Assembly (NCBI GenBank): GCA_003342895.1
Contig: PTFA01000028.1
Coordinates: 3,928,433 to 3,992,432 of the forward strand
Reading direction: 5' to 3'
DNA from: Casuarius casuarius
Taxonomy: Eukaryota > Chordata > Aves > Casuariiformes > Casuariidae
Length of the DNA stretch: 64,000 bases
Below are positions 1-13,100 of the stretch, piece by piece. The position numbers were made by a program, and so were the translations under genes. Numbering within the stretch: position 1 is the first letter of the stretch; each line of letters opens with the position of its first letter. The notes beneath the pieces were generated by a model. The model was not told the DNA's origin. It made no database searches and saw only the letters and a list, made by a program, of their open reading frames with translations.

Positions 1-1024
1 TCAGAGGTTTCCCCTAAGCAATGAGACATGATGTGTTATAATCCTTCCACTAATCCTTTTTATCATTACTATAAAAGTGGATATTTCTGCTTTTCATATA
101 AATGCCTGGTTCTTGCTAAATTCTTGGCCTCAGTACCATTGTTTGGTAGTCAAAGACTTTGAACTGAAAATTTGTCTGCTTTCCAATTTTATCAGCTGGC
201 ATAAGAAAAGATATTACCTCTTCCTACAAGAGTTGTTTCTCTTATAAGCTAAGTAGATGATGTGTGAAAAAAATTTATTTCCCAGCTTTGAATTCTCTAC
301 TTTTCCATTTCAGGGTATGCCCTCTTTTCTTTGTTATAAGTCAGGAAGGGAAGTCACAGTACACCTTCTCTATGCCATTGTCATCCTTGTATACTTTTGT
401 CTCCTTTTATTCATTCCTTTTCTTGAAGAAGCAATTACAAACTTGCAGTCGAGAGGGCTTTTTCATGCCCATTTGCTTCTTATTATCTTTTTCCAAGTAG
501 CTTCTATTTCTGCATTATCCTTCAAGAATAAATGATTAGTAAAGTATTCAGCATTCTAAGTTTTATGATGTCATTGTTTATTTCCATATAGGTTCACCTG
601 TTTGGAAATGTGGTGAAACAATTATTTCGTTTTATACCCACTATCTTGAGGATAATGCATAGAATAGGTTGACAATTATTTACCATTATTAGTTGTTTTC
701 TGTAAACATAACAAGTTTTCTGAATAGTCTCCCAAACTCTGAGTGGATCTGAGAGGGAAGAATATTAAATTTGTCATTTGAGAAGACATATGAAAAGGAC
801 CATTGGTCTCTTTTGTTTCAGTTGTATAAAAATCCAAAATATTAGAAAACCTTACAGTGTTTTAAGTTGTCTGTATTTAAAGATTAAATTTGATCATTCT
901 AAATATTTTTAAATGATTCTTATTAAAATGCTTAATTTAAAGTATAGAGATGTTTTACTATTTAGTTGTTCATAGGAAAAGGCAAACGAATGAAAACCTT
1001 AGTGGTTTTGCAATTTTCTTGCAG
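1..1024 (+). other. POLK: POLK intron (partial), upstream of first in-window exon
   Basis: Intronic by position: it ends in a pyrimidine-rich tract and CAG directly before the exon at 1025. I looked for the preceding POLK exon, which should encode the N-terminal residues before GSRFY, and did not find it. AT-rich, with no recognisable repeat or RNA gene. Confidence 0.7.
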
Positions 1025-1144
1025 GGTTCCAGATTTTATGAAAATGAACTTAAAAAAGATAAGCAAGTTAACCAACGAATTGAAAAAATGATGCAGCTAA
1101 AAGAGAAAATTACGAGCCAACAGCTCTTGAAAGCACAGCTGCAG
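1025..1144 (+). CDS. POLK: POLK coding exon, N-clasp region
   Basis: Forty codons, phase 0 at both ends, acceptor TTGCAG and donor GTACTA. Reads [20 protein letters not shown] and on to KAQLQ. This is the helical N-clasp extension that sets polymerase kappa apart from other Y-family enzymes and encircles DNA. Highly conserved with human. Confidence 0.96.
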
Positions 1145-4100
1145 GTACTAATTTTGTAAAGACTTTTAAGAGTAAATGGAGAATAATAAATATTTCAGTG
1201 TGTTCTACACTAAATTCTGGTGCTGAGCAGAATGCTAACCAGCATTTTGGTGTTAGTCATGCAAGTAAAAGTCTACACAAATGTTCTGGTGATATAAGCT
1301 TATAAACTTGCTGGAAGAAAATTAAATATATTTAAAAATGAATCTGAAATGTTTTCTGTATGCAAAAAATGAAGCAAAGTAATTCCTGTTCTTTTAAGTC
1401 TGAACAATTTAAAATGATATCATTGTGGTTTATGAAAAGTTTTATTAAATACTTTGTTAGTAAGTATCATAGCAATCTGTAGTTTACTGTTATATATTTA
1501 GTATATGTATATTTGTATTAAGTGGCCTACAGGGGGATGGGAGGGGGTCAGAGTTGTCAGCTCTTCTATAGGTAATTTATTCCTTCTTTATGGTAATTAA
1601 TGACAAAATCATCATGGCAAGCAGTCATAAGAAATACAACTACAGCTGAACTAGAATGATGAAGAGAATATTTCTCTTCAAATGCTACGATGATAGATAA
1701 CAGTATCCTAAATAGTACTGGGCATCAAAGCTTGTTAAAAGAAAACTACAATACTAAGGTTCTACACTAAGCATTCTTAAGCACAACAGAATTCAAGTTG
1801 ATTGTACAGGCTTAATTTGTTTCCTTCGTTTGTACTGTGATTCAGTCCTTAATTACATGGTTGTATGCATTTTTTCCCTAACGGGATTCCTGCTTCATTC
1901 AGTGCACAGTGTGGACAGTGTTCACTAAATGAGCAATTATTCAATGTTTACTCTCGTCCTCATTGTTCAATGGGTGGCCCCAAGCCTTGTTTCTTATACA
2001 CTAGTCTAATCCAGTTTTGAGTGCAGAATTACTGACTTCCTCACAGGCTTTACTTTGTTGTACACCACATAGTGTGAGTTCTTTAAAAAATTCTCTCAAT
2101 ACTCCAGCAAAGTGAAATGATATTCTTATTTTGCAGATGAGGCAAATAAAGATTAAATGCATCCATTAATTTGTGATGCTGCTATGAGGCTTACAGGTCC
2201 TGAGTTTCACTGTACAATCTTCATTTGTATATTACAGATATGCAAATCGCTTCCATAAATTAGTCAGTGTCTCAAATTGGGGCCCAGAAAAGCTCACAGT
2301 TACTGTTTATCTTCAAAAAGTTTGTTATAAGCTCACATGCCTCAACTGTTTCTGTTCATCCTTAACATGAATCAGTTAGGAAGTCTCTGCCTGTCAGTTT
2401 TTTGACTTTTCTGTGGTAACATCATTTAACCATGAAATCCATACTTCCATTTTCAGCCTTCTTCACTACAGAACTCTCTTTTTACAGAGAATATAGTCTT
2501 ATAAAATGAATGAAACAGGTCCTATAAAAATTAGTGTATGATTGTGTAATTTAAGAATGTATGGTATATACATGAAAGCTAACAATTTGAATTGCTTAGA
2601 CAACCTAAATGCAGTCTTCTTCTGAACTTGATTCTTTGATCTTGCAACTCTAATTTTCTTTTCTTTTGATTTTTTTAATGAAACTTAATTCATTTAAAAA
2701 AATACAAAAGAGTGAAATTCTTTGCCCTACTAAAACCTACATTTCAAGGCTTAGGTTTGAAATCTATACACCACTTGCTCAAATAGCAGTCTCCAGTGGA
2801 GTAACTGCTATATCAGCTGCCATCCTGCATGGGAACAATCATTAGAAGGCGATGAGAATTGCATTTTTTTGCGGGTTCAGATTTCAGATCTTTGCTGGCA
2901 ACCGAGCTATAAAACATTTGGAAATCTTGCACTTGGTTCCATCGTTTGTAGGCAGATGTACTGTGGTCTGTGATTTTTATGTTGCCCTCGTATCTTCATT
3001 CCAAGTTCTGACCCTTTTGCTCCCTCCCCTCCTTCCTTTCAATCTATCTTATCCTAAATCTTTCACTTTTTGTCACACATGCCCAGATGACCATCAGTCT
3101 TTCCAAAGCAGTCCTTGTCTTTACCCCAAGGGGCCTCATCTAAGTCCCCGTCTCCTGGCCCAGCTGGCCTTTCTCTCTTGCTGTCTAGGATCCTAAATGC
3201 CTCCCCCTCTTCATGTCGCTTACCCTTCAGATATTCTTCCCCAGGGTATTTTCTCCAGCCTTAATGTTTGAAGTGTGGTTTGTCCTTTCAGTATGTGATT
3301 TGTATTGTTTAATCAGCTTCTCTAGGTTTCTTAGATATAGGTTCAACTGTCATTGTGATCTTGCCTTCTTTATTGTTCCTGTCTGTCGAATTCTTTAAGT
3401 CTTCCTCTTTTCAGTACTACCCTCTAATGTACCATGAGAGAGTTTGTTCTTTTCCTGAAGTTTCTAAGTGAGAGATGTTCTGGAAGTAAAAAGGTATACA
3501 TATATCTGCTTCCATTAATTCTACAAATTCTTTTCTTCAGATCAAGTCTTCCTGGTTTGTAAGATGGTTAGAGGCAGAGATATGACTTCTTAAGTTGGCA
3601 GTTAATGCAAATGCTGTAATGTAAATACAAACTAACCAAAAACCCTATGCTATTATTGGATTTGTTGGACAAAATCCTGGTTGCATGTTGGAAACAGTGA
3701 CGTAAACAAAACAAAATCTGCAACATAATGCTCTCTTTCTCAATACCGGAGTGTGTGTATGCCAAGATATCTTTGGTGGTATTTTAGGAAACCTAAATAA
3801 TTAGGTTATCTGTTAATATCCGTTAATATTTTTACCATTTTCTTTAAAAAGCCCTCTTTGCAGAAGGGCACTTAGCACCACTGGTTTTGTAAATATTTGC
3901 TATTAGAAGGTACTTGTAAATCTTTTAAAAGCTGCCATTTCCTTGTTAGAATATTTTTTTTCTTTTTCTTTTCTTCTTTTAATAAACTGAAAGGTAAAAG
4001 ATAGTTAAGAGTTTTCCTAACAAATGTCATTGCCTTATTATAAGGGAAAGTTTGTGTGTGTGCGCACACGCGCGTGCGTGTGTACACACTCTATAGTATC

Positions 4101-7100
4101 ATGTAATTCTTTATTTTTGAGAAGTTATCTGTGACAGATTTAGAGTTGTCTTACTACATAGAGTACAATTGCTTGAGCTGCAGCAGTACTTAATAATACT
4201 TTAAAACATATCTCACTGCTACCAGATTTGCAAACTGTTCTACTGACGTTTGCTATTTTTATACATAGGGATTTTAGCCCAGATTTTTCCTCTGTAAATA
4301 ATTACTATGATCTTACTAAGCAGTATCAGTGTTTGGTCTCTCTTCACCCTGTCAGATGCTTTTATGAATATAAAAGAGATGTTGTATAAATTTTTCATAT
4401 CTTTGACAAAGTAATATTTTAATGCAATTTAATATAGAAAACTTACATTTTTACATCATGGGATAAGAAATAATGCCAGGTTACACTTTAGATCGTCTGA
4501 AAATAGCTACAAGCAAAATTAAATTTCTCAACAATAAGACTTATCAGCCTGACTTGCCTCTAAGAAACTATTCCGTAACTTTCTTCATCTTACTAGGGAA
4601 ATACAGATGCATACGACTCTTAGAGTAAGTCTGGGTGTATTTGTTTTGGCATATTACTTTTTTTTTTTTTTTCTGTTGAGAAGTTATGTTTTTATATTTC
4701 TGATCAGTTTAATGTAATTTTACTTTTTTTTTTTTTTTGAAGGATATGTTAGCTAATCAATAAGTATCATTTTAGACATACATTTGGGAAGAAAAAGAAA
4801 AAAAAAAAAAAAAAAGGTCTGTTATAAATATGATAAACCAAAATAAAGATTAAGTTATATAACTAGAGAAGCAAGAGACAGTATTCTTGAAAGTAATTAA
4901 GCAATTCGAATTTGAGAGTAACCTGCAAATGACTTGTAAAATACAGTATTAAAAAAAAAAAACAAAACATAAAGACATCCTTTTGTGGATGATAGTGAGT
5001 TAACCCTTGCTTCATTAATAGTATAATGAAAATAAGCTTAGTCCAGAAGGATTTAAATGTAACAATCTGTCCTTTTTCTGTATATTGAATCAGGTAACTT
5101 CTCTGCTATTTCTTTGGTTGCTGTTTGAATGGATTATCTGCAACACTTTCCCTTGAGCCCTAAATCTGTCCAAACCATTTTGCCCAGCCTAGTAACTCAG
5201 GGAGCATATGCTGTTCTTCTTTATGGAATAGCCTAATTTGAGGACCTGTTCCAGCCTTTCACGCCTCAAAACAACTTGGAGCAAACCAGAAAAAAGGGTT
5301 AGTAAATCATTACTCAGGTGCAGCACTCATAGCCACCTATCTTTGTTCAAGTGTCTTCCTCTCTAAGGATGTTTCTTTGGATTAGGTTTTTATTTTTTTA
5401 TTAAGCAGCTCTGTTGAGGGGGGGAAAAAGAGAAACTGTGTTTAAGTAACTGTGCAAATTGCACAGAAGTATTCCTCTTCAGGACCCAGTGCAATCTAGC
5501 CAGAGACACTTCTGCACTGGTACCTTGATGTCATGTGTCATGTTTCATTACTTGTATTTCTTGAGCTCTATGATGCCTGAAGCTCACTGATTTTTTTTTT
5601 TCCAACAACAACAGCCTTTTGTTGTGCAAATAGAGGTTAGCATAGTCATCAGTGTGGTTAGATGATGGTAGTTTGAAAGCACTTCCTTTATTCTTTTTCT
5701 TTTTTTTTTCTTTTCTTTGAGATTTGCTTCTCTTGCTTCCAGAATGGTGTGTGCTATTGACCACATACTTGTCTTAAATCAATAAATTAAAAATCTTAAA
5801 AATTACCTGTTAAGTGAGGCAGTCATGCTTACTAATGAAACTCACCATGCGTACCTCATTGATATTTGAAAGATACTTCAGAAACATGAAGAAAATGTTT
5901 TGTGGCAAGGACTGTGTGCCTGGCCTCTGCCTTGGACCATGGTAGAGCTGATCAAGCAGAGTACTGCTCATTCTACAAGGCGATGCAGCTTGCTGAGGGA
6001 AGAAGATATGTCTTTAATGTACAAGAGAAACTCGCTGCTTTCCATGTATGGGCTTCTCGTCAAAGTCACCTTGCAGTTTTGCTAGCAATCAGCTTTATAG
6101 GATATGTATTCTTATAGTGAATATTGAGGAATATTAAGAAGGGATTAACAGTAGCTTACTAAGCGGGACAGGGACCTGTTTGTTTCTGCGACCTACTTAT
6201 TCCTGACAGGACAAGGTAGATGGATCTGCCCTTTGAGCTGTTGGTCTCCTCTTTACCTGTCTAAGCCAATTTTCTGAAGTGTGATAGCTTCAGTTAGGAG
6301 TGTTGGAAACTTGCACTCTATTAGCTTTTTTTTTTTTTAACAACCTGTGTCATGTTAGCTAAAGCTGTGTCTTCAATGGATTTTAGCAGGCTTCTGTCTG
6401 AANCAGGTNATNTNCCNCCCCCCCCCCCCGCCCAATTTCTAAGGGAAGCTGCAGACCTTGGATGTGTGTAAAACACTCTTTATTTACAAGGCCACGCAAT
6501 TAGTTTCCTCTCTTCCTCCCTCTTCCTGACTCTCGTACAGCTTATCCAGAAAAAAGTGAAAGGACAAATTATTTCAGGTAAACAAATCTGTAACTGTATT
6601 TTCTTCAGTGCTAAACTTATCCTAACTCAGTAAACCTCTAGAAGGAACCTCCATACGTTCAACCAAAACTCATTCCACATTGATAGTGTTTGTGAGAAAT
6701 GTTTTAAGTCAATGACACTTGCACAGATTTTTACTGAACATTGCACCATTATTGAAGCCTCCTTGACTGATACAAATATTTACATGGAAGAACTTTGTTT
6801 TACTGTATTTTTTCTTTTAATTCATTTTTAGTTCAAGATTCCAACACTTAGGTGTTTTTGCCAGGGAACTTTCTGAAATGGCATACGTACATGCGGTTCT
6901 TAAAAGAAGAATAGATTGCTAAGTTATACAGTTCTTAAAGACCAGAAGAATTCAAATGTAACAATCTGTATGTGTATGTTCTATTGTTTTCTCTCTCTTT
7001 CGCTAGAAAATCTAGTGCAAGCAGGAGTCTGATAGTGAAGGGACTGAGGGTTAAAGGAAGAGGCCGTACTGATTTTTGTCACCACTTAGGAAGATGAGGG

Positions 7101-10100
7101 TATTCATGTAATAGCAGCATTCTAACAGATACAGCCAAACAAGATTTGGTCCTTGTGTGTCTTGACATTTCATGCATCTGAAGTGGGATACAGATTTGTT
7201 CAGCATATCACAAGGGCCTCTGTAGATACAATGCTTTTAAAGATATCTAGTAAAAAGAATTTGTATATCAGTACGTATCAAATATAAATGGTGAATGGCT
7301 ATACATGAATAAACAAAACAGATTTTTTTTTTTTATTTTTTTGGAACTTTTGCTGCAGTAGTGTTCTCTCAGAGAATGAGTTGCATCAGAAAGTTTTTAA
7401 TGTGTGCCAGATAATTTGAGTTTTTAGGACCATCTGTACTAATGCAGTTCTGCCAGGTTAATAGGTTTTTAATTATTGGTTGTATACACTGTTCAGGTGG
7501 ACAAACTTGTGATGGAACTGGAACAGAGCCGTAACCTTAGCTGTACTATTGTACACATTGACATGGATGCCTTCTATGCAGCTGTAGAAATGCGAGACAA
7601 TCCAGACCTGAAGGAAAAACCTATAGCAGTGGGATCAATGAGTATGTTGGTAAGGCCAAACATCAAGCTAGTACAGAAAGTGATTACATGAATCTGAAGA
7701 ATAATAAGATGTATAATAACATAACATAATGTTACTGTTATAAAGAGAATTTTTACTGAGCATGTGGGGAAAAAATAACAATAGAGGAAACATCTATTCT
7801 TAGACTATATAAGTTTGGATTGTATTTTTCAGTGAAATGTAGTGATCAAAATTTAAAAGTTTAGACAGACTGATGGGGGGAAAAACTTGCATATTAACCC
7901 TTGGCTTCATCAGTCCTTTCTGTGTGGAGCTTTCTGGTTAGGGCTTGATTGCTGAACACTAAACCTATTTCTTCTCTCCTAAGTCCACCTCAAATTACCA
8001 TGCTAGGAGATTTGGTGTACGTGCAGCCATGCCTGGGTTTATTGCTAAGAAGCTATGCCCACATCTAACTATAGTGCCATTAAACTTTGAAAAATATGGC
8101 AAAGTGAGTAAAGAGGTAAGTCTGAAAGAAGCACTCTCTAACCAAAAGTCAGTGTACTTTGTTTTAGACTTTATGAATATGTGAGTTTTAGATAACATGA
8201 AATGTGGTAGTTTAAATGTTAAACTCTTCAGTGATGTGGCTTTGAATATAAATTAAATAGAACATTATGCTTTTTGGCAAGGAGGCGAAAAAGCATTACA
8301 TTCATCCATACTGCAATTTTAATGAAGTCAGTAGTGATGCTGATAGAGGTTTTCAGAACTATATAATGAACTAGTAATACTAATTGAACCATATTATACT
8401 CCTCTTCAGAACCATAGAGCAGAATCTGATTATTAGGAAGCTGCAACTACATATGAAACTTGGAGATAATTATTTTGTACAAAGCATAATAATCATATGC
8501 AGTGCTAATTACTGGAAAGAGAAGCAAGGTACATTAGTGAGTTCAAAATGAAGATAGATTTGTTTTAAAAGGAGGGACTTAAAATAAAGTGCAAACAGGG
8601 AGGAAAGAAATTACACCTTGCTCCAAGGGAAGTGATTTTGCTTAGCACCAGGAGAAATACTTAGAATATACACAATCATGTTTAAAAAAAGAAAGACTGT
8701 GTGTTTTGTAGATCTTAAATCAAGCTCATACATAGTACAAGTCCATTGGCTTCAGTAAAATTATGCCAAGATCCCTTTTTTTAAAGCCTGCACTTCTTCA
8801 CATGGATAAAAATAAACTAATTACTAATTTTGGTTGAATTTAATTTTGCTCACTTCTGTTTTAAGTAAATATATAAAAGTATTTCAGAGTTCAGGCTTTG
8901 AACTTGTTAGGCATCTCAGATTACGTGATATGTATTTCATTTGTTATTTTAGATAAGAGGAAAAGTGTTAAAGGTGCAGATTTATTGGTTTTATATTTAT
9001 ACTTGGGATTTGGATTGAAAATATTTCAACATGTTTCATTTTGTCATTGAAAGTTGTGCAGTGAATCCTATCTTTAATCAGTTTCAGAAAGGTAAAGTAC
9101 ATGTGACCAAACATGGCCACTTGTTTTAAGATGTTGCCTTTTGGGAGGACGCAGCTATCATTAAAGAATTTCTGATAAGTTTTGCCTGTGGTCCTGAACA
9201 ATGCTCTAGACTATTCCCAAACCATTGGTTATTACTTTTGTTTGAATGTAACTAAAAACCTAGTTTTTCTTAAATTGCCTGCCTGATGCACCATGCAAGG
9301 AAAAAGCCCCCTCAGATCATGTGCTCATTCCAAAGTTCTAGCGAGTTCCCAGATCCCCAGTGTTGCTCATGAGGTTACTGCAGTGTCTCTGAACCTAGTG
9401 TCTGTGGGGTCTTTATACACTGATCTTAGTGACTTCTACAGTAAACAATGTTGCTCAAAACCTGTTTAACTCTTACTTATTACTGATATCTTGCTACTTG
9501 TGAGAATCAATAGTATAAATCTTCATTGAGAATAAATTATTTTTCTATAAATATCTGAAGTATTCCTTGGTCATCTCGAAGCTTCAGAGCGCATTTGTTC
9601 ACCTGAAAATTGTGTGTTAAGATCTGCTGTTACAGCATAAAGGCTTTAAACATTCACTATATGTTTATCAAGGTTAGAGAAATTTTGGCTGAATATGATC
9701 CCAATTTTATGCCTATGGGCCTAGATGAAGCCTATCTGAATATAACGGAGTACTTGGAGGAAAGACTGAACTGGCCTGAAGATAAGAGAAGGTACTTCTT
9801 CAACACAGAAAGCACTACAGAAAATGGTAAGCTAATTATTCTGTTTTCATGCACATGATGTACACATCAAATAAACTGCACCAATTTAAAAATACAAGTA
9901 CTTCAATATAAGTTCTTGGATAATTTGTACTCCCATACATTCTGTGCCTCTGATTTTTGTATGGGTTATGCATTAACTTTCCGTACTACTCACCCATGCA
10001 TAAAAGCTGTGCTGCTGATGAATCACAGTTGGGGGAAATGTTCTTTTTAACTTGTGAATGATTACATGTGATAAATGGTGCTAGGTTTGTTAATCCCAGT

Positions 10101-13100
10101 CAAAAGTTTTAGATATGTATTTTGCCTTTACAACTCAACATGTTAATTGTGCAAGTAAAGAGTAATAACCTTAGGACTTAAAAAGGTGTAGAGTTAATAA
10201 ATGCTTTGTTCTAAAGGTTATTGATATTTTGAAAGGATGTTTCCTAGTAGTATAGTAAGTCTTGCATAGCAGAAACATGAGAAATTATCTTGCAAAGACA
10301 GTGTGCCTAAGCTCTATTAATATGACTATTTTACAAGACTAAAAATGTATAAAGAAAGTGAGCCTTGCAAGAGTGCAGTAGTGATTAAAATATGACTGCA
10401 TTTCATTTGGCTCTAGAAGATGTAGTTGGAACCACCCCCACAGCTATATGCACAGTTGGGAATAATAAAAAAGGAGGAGTCATGCTAATATTTGATGCAC
10501 AAACCAAAACAATTATATTCTCAGTATTCAAAAATGATTGAAATAGCCTTTGAAATAGCCAAGAGGATAACACAGGATACACTATACTGAAAAGCATTAG
10601 TAGAACAGAAAGAAATAAACTGACATTGTCTTTACAAAATAAGTGTCACTTGTGTAGTCACATGTCTCTCTTTTCGTGCTTTTTTCAAGTCTGTGTTCTT
10701 TTGAAACGCAAGCAAACAGTCAGAATGTGAAGCTGTAATAGTAAAGTGTTTGTAGAGTCGGACACAAGGCTGCTGATTTTACAGTTCTGTGATGATCGCA
10801 GGTACAAATAAGCTCCCCAGGTTGGCTATTCTAGAACCAGATATTCTAGAACCTTAATTTGCTTGGAGAACATTGAAAAAAAACTTCTGCAAAGGATTTC
10901 TACTCCTACAGAAAAAGGGAGCCTCTGTCCTTTACTCTAATATGAAACAAAAATAATGCCAAAACCTTGACATTCTTGTGCTGTTACAGCAACAGGGTTT
11001 AAACCTTGATGTTTTTCTGGAAGTAAAGTCCCATCTCCTAGCCAATTCTTCTAATCTAAAGTCAAGCTCAAATTGTATTAGGAACAAAGCAGTTATGGCT
11101 CCCCTTTCTTAAAACAAAAAAGCAATGCAATTAGATAAATAATTATATACTCTTTTTTATTCAAACAGAAAAAGTGAAATTGCTGTTGAACTCTTTTCAG
11201 TCACTGCAGAAGACAGTCAATAAAATATGCATTGTATGTAGAGGGATTAATCGTGAATTCTGTTATAACATAGGTAAACAGGATATAAATATGTCTGCCA
11301 AATTCAATTTAAACGAAGATGCATTCTCTTCTTCACCACTACTGTTTGAAGACAACACATCTCTGACAGATGACCACCCTGAACAAAGAGGTCCGTCAGC
11401 GGTGAATTCGGTTGTCTTTGGAAATTCTGCAGAGGAAGTCGTGAAGGAAATTCGCTTTAGGATTGAACAGAAAACTAGACTGACTGCTAGTGCAGGTATT
11501 CAGACACACATGAATGATAATGCTTTGTATTTCCGTGGTGTCTTCCACGCAGAAATCTCAGAGGGCATTACAAGTATAAGAAATCAGTATTGCCACAGCA
11601 TTCTCGTGCTGCATAGTAGTATGCCCTGTTTGTAGGTCTGTAAAGACTGACTTTCAGGTCTCAAAAAATGTTACAGGAATCAAACCCAGTTGTGTGTGTG
11701 TGTGTATATATATTTTTTTTTTAATAAAAGTTTTCTTAGTATTTGCAATGGCTTATGGTATTAGCAAAAAGAATGATCTAACTTTTTATTTCTTTCTTTT
11801 TGAAATAGAAGTAACATGGAAGAATGACTAGGGGGCTCAGGTGCTAGTCTTAACACTGATGATACTTGTTTTAGTGCCTCACATAGATTGTTTTTATAAG
11901 CCTGTGGTCATGGAGAAGTCTGTTGCTGGCTGCTGTTGGTTTGAATAGCAGATCTATATAGTTAGCTGTAGTGTAATGCTTCTCCATATTGTTCCTTGAT
12001 TATGCCAATATGAACATTCATTAAAATGTTGCTTCTCCGAGAAGTGTCAAAGTTAACAAACTATTTACCAGCTTTTTAATATTTATCCTTCAAATTTTAG
12101 GGTTTTTTTAAACTTTGTGCAATCTACCTGTAAGTCTCAACTAATCTGATGATGTCTGGATTAAGTCTTTAGAAAAGAATAAATTCCTAGCCACTTAGTT
12201 TGGATGCTGTCCTTGTGGCTTTGTGATCCAGGTCAGTGAGTCATCAGGGAGTGCTGAGCTTTGTGAAGCAGGTGTGGAAGAATGGGCAGCTATTCTAGTA
12301 GCTAGTCAGGGAAATGAGTAGTAGTCAGGGAAGTGTCAAGTGTAAGCAGAGGTAAAGGAACAGCTAACAGAAAAAGGCAGGACGAGACCCCACATATATC
12401 GTGGGTGATAGCAAAATAATAATTTTGTTCCAGTGGGGTTTTATCTTCCTAAGGATGAGTTACCGTTTAGAAAACAGGCATAGCTCTCATAAGTGCATGT
12501 GGGGTTTTATGCCCAAAAATGAAAACCAGAAAGTGAAAAACACTGATAAGTAGTAACAAATAGAGTTATTTCTACCATCTTGACTAACAAATTACAGCAA
12601 TAATTTATTAACAAATCAAAAGTTAGATCACTTTGACCGTAGAGCAGAATAATTCTATTTGTCTGTTGCTAACCAATTCGTGTTTATTTGTAAAAACTTA
12701 CTTTGATGGAAAAGAGCAAAGCCCTCTCCCCACCAAACAGCATCAGTGAGATATATATCTCTTTTTAATACTAAATAACAACATAGTAGTGGTAGTCCAC
12801 AGAAGAATTTAGTTGGGTACATTTTGTCAAAATTAATTTAGTCCTTTTGCTAAACTGTGATTAGGAAATATCTCCTTTAGATTAGACTTTATTATAACTG
12901 TTGTAAACATTTCCTTTTCTCTTACTGTAATTATCACTATCATAAAATTGTTCAGTCATGTAACTGATGTTATTTTTAAACACATCGTATTTAACCCCTA
13001 ATGACTGATTAGTGTTGTGTTACCCTGACTATCTCAAAATCGTAGGTACACTTCAGCTGGTGCATCAATTATATTTAAGCTGCCATATGTACTTTAAGTT

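Larger units (their letters stand above)
1145..7496 (+). other. POLK: POLK intron, 6.35 kb
   Basis: No gene recognised. It holds a T/C-rich stretch near 3000-3400, an alternating purine-pyrimidine tract at 4053-4089, A and T homopolymers (about 4660-4815), and an ambiguous-base/poly-C patch at 6403-6430. The short open frames at 2852-3196 and 5900-6117 match nothing I know and have no splice or start context. Confidence 0.7.

Noticed and set aside
257..535. Open frame of 92 codons near the window start
   Set aside because: Lies in the POLK intron, is hydrophobic low-complexity sequence from T-rich DNA, and has no splice or homology support.
2852..3398. Two consecutive open frames (114 and 61 codons)
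   Set aside because: Located in a C/T-rich part of a POLK intron; pyrimidine bias explains the absence of stops, and no family is recognisable.
5900..6117. Overlapping open frames that look locally protein-like, considered as a processed pseudogene
   Set aside because: No recognisable parent protein, no poly(A) tail or target duplication seen.
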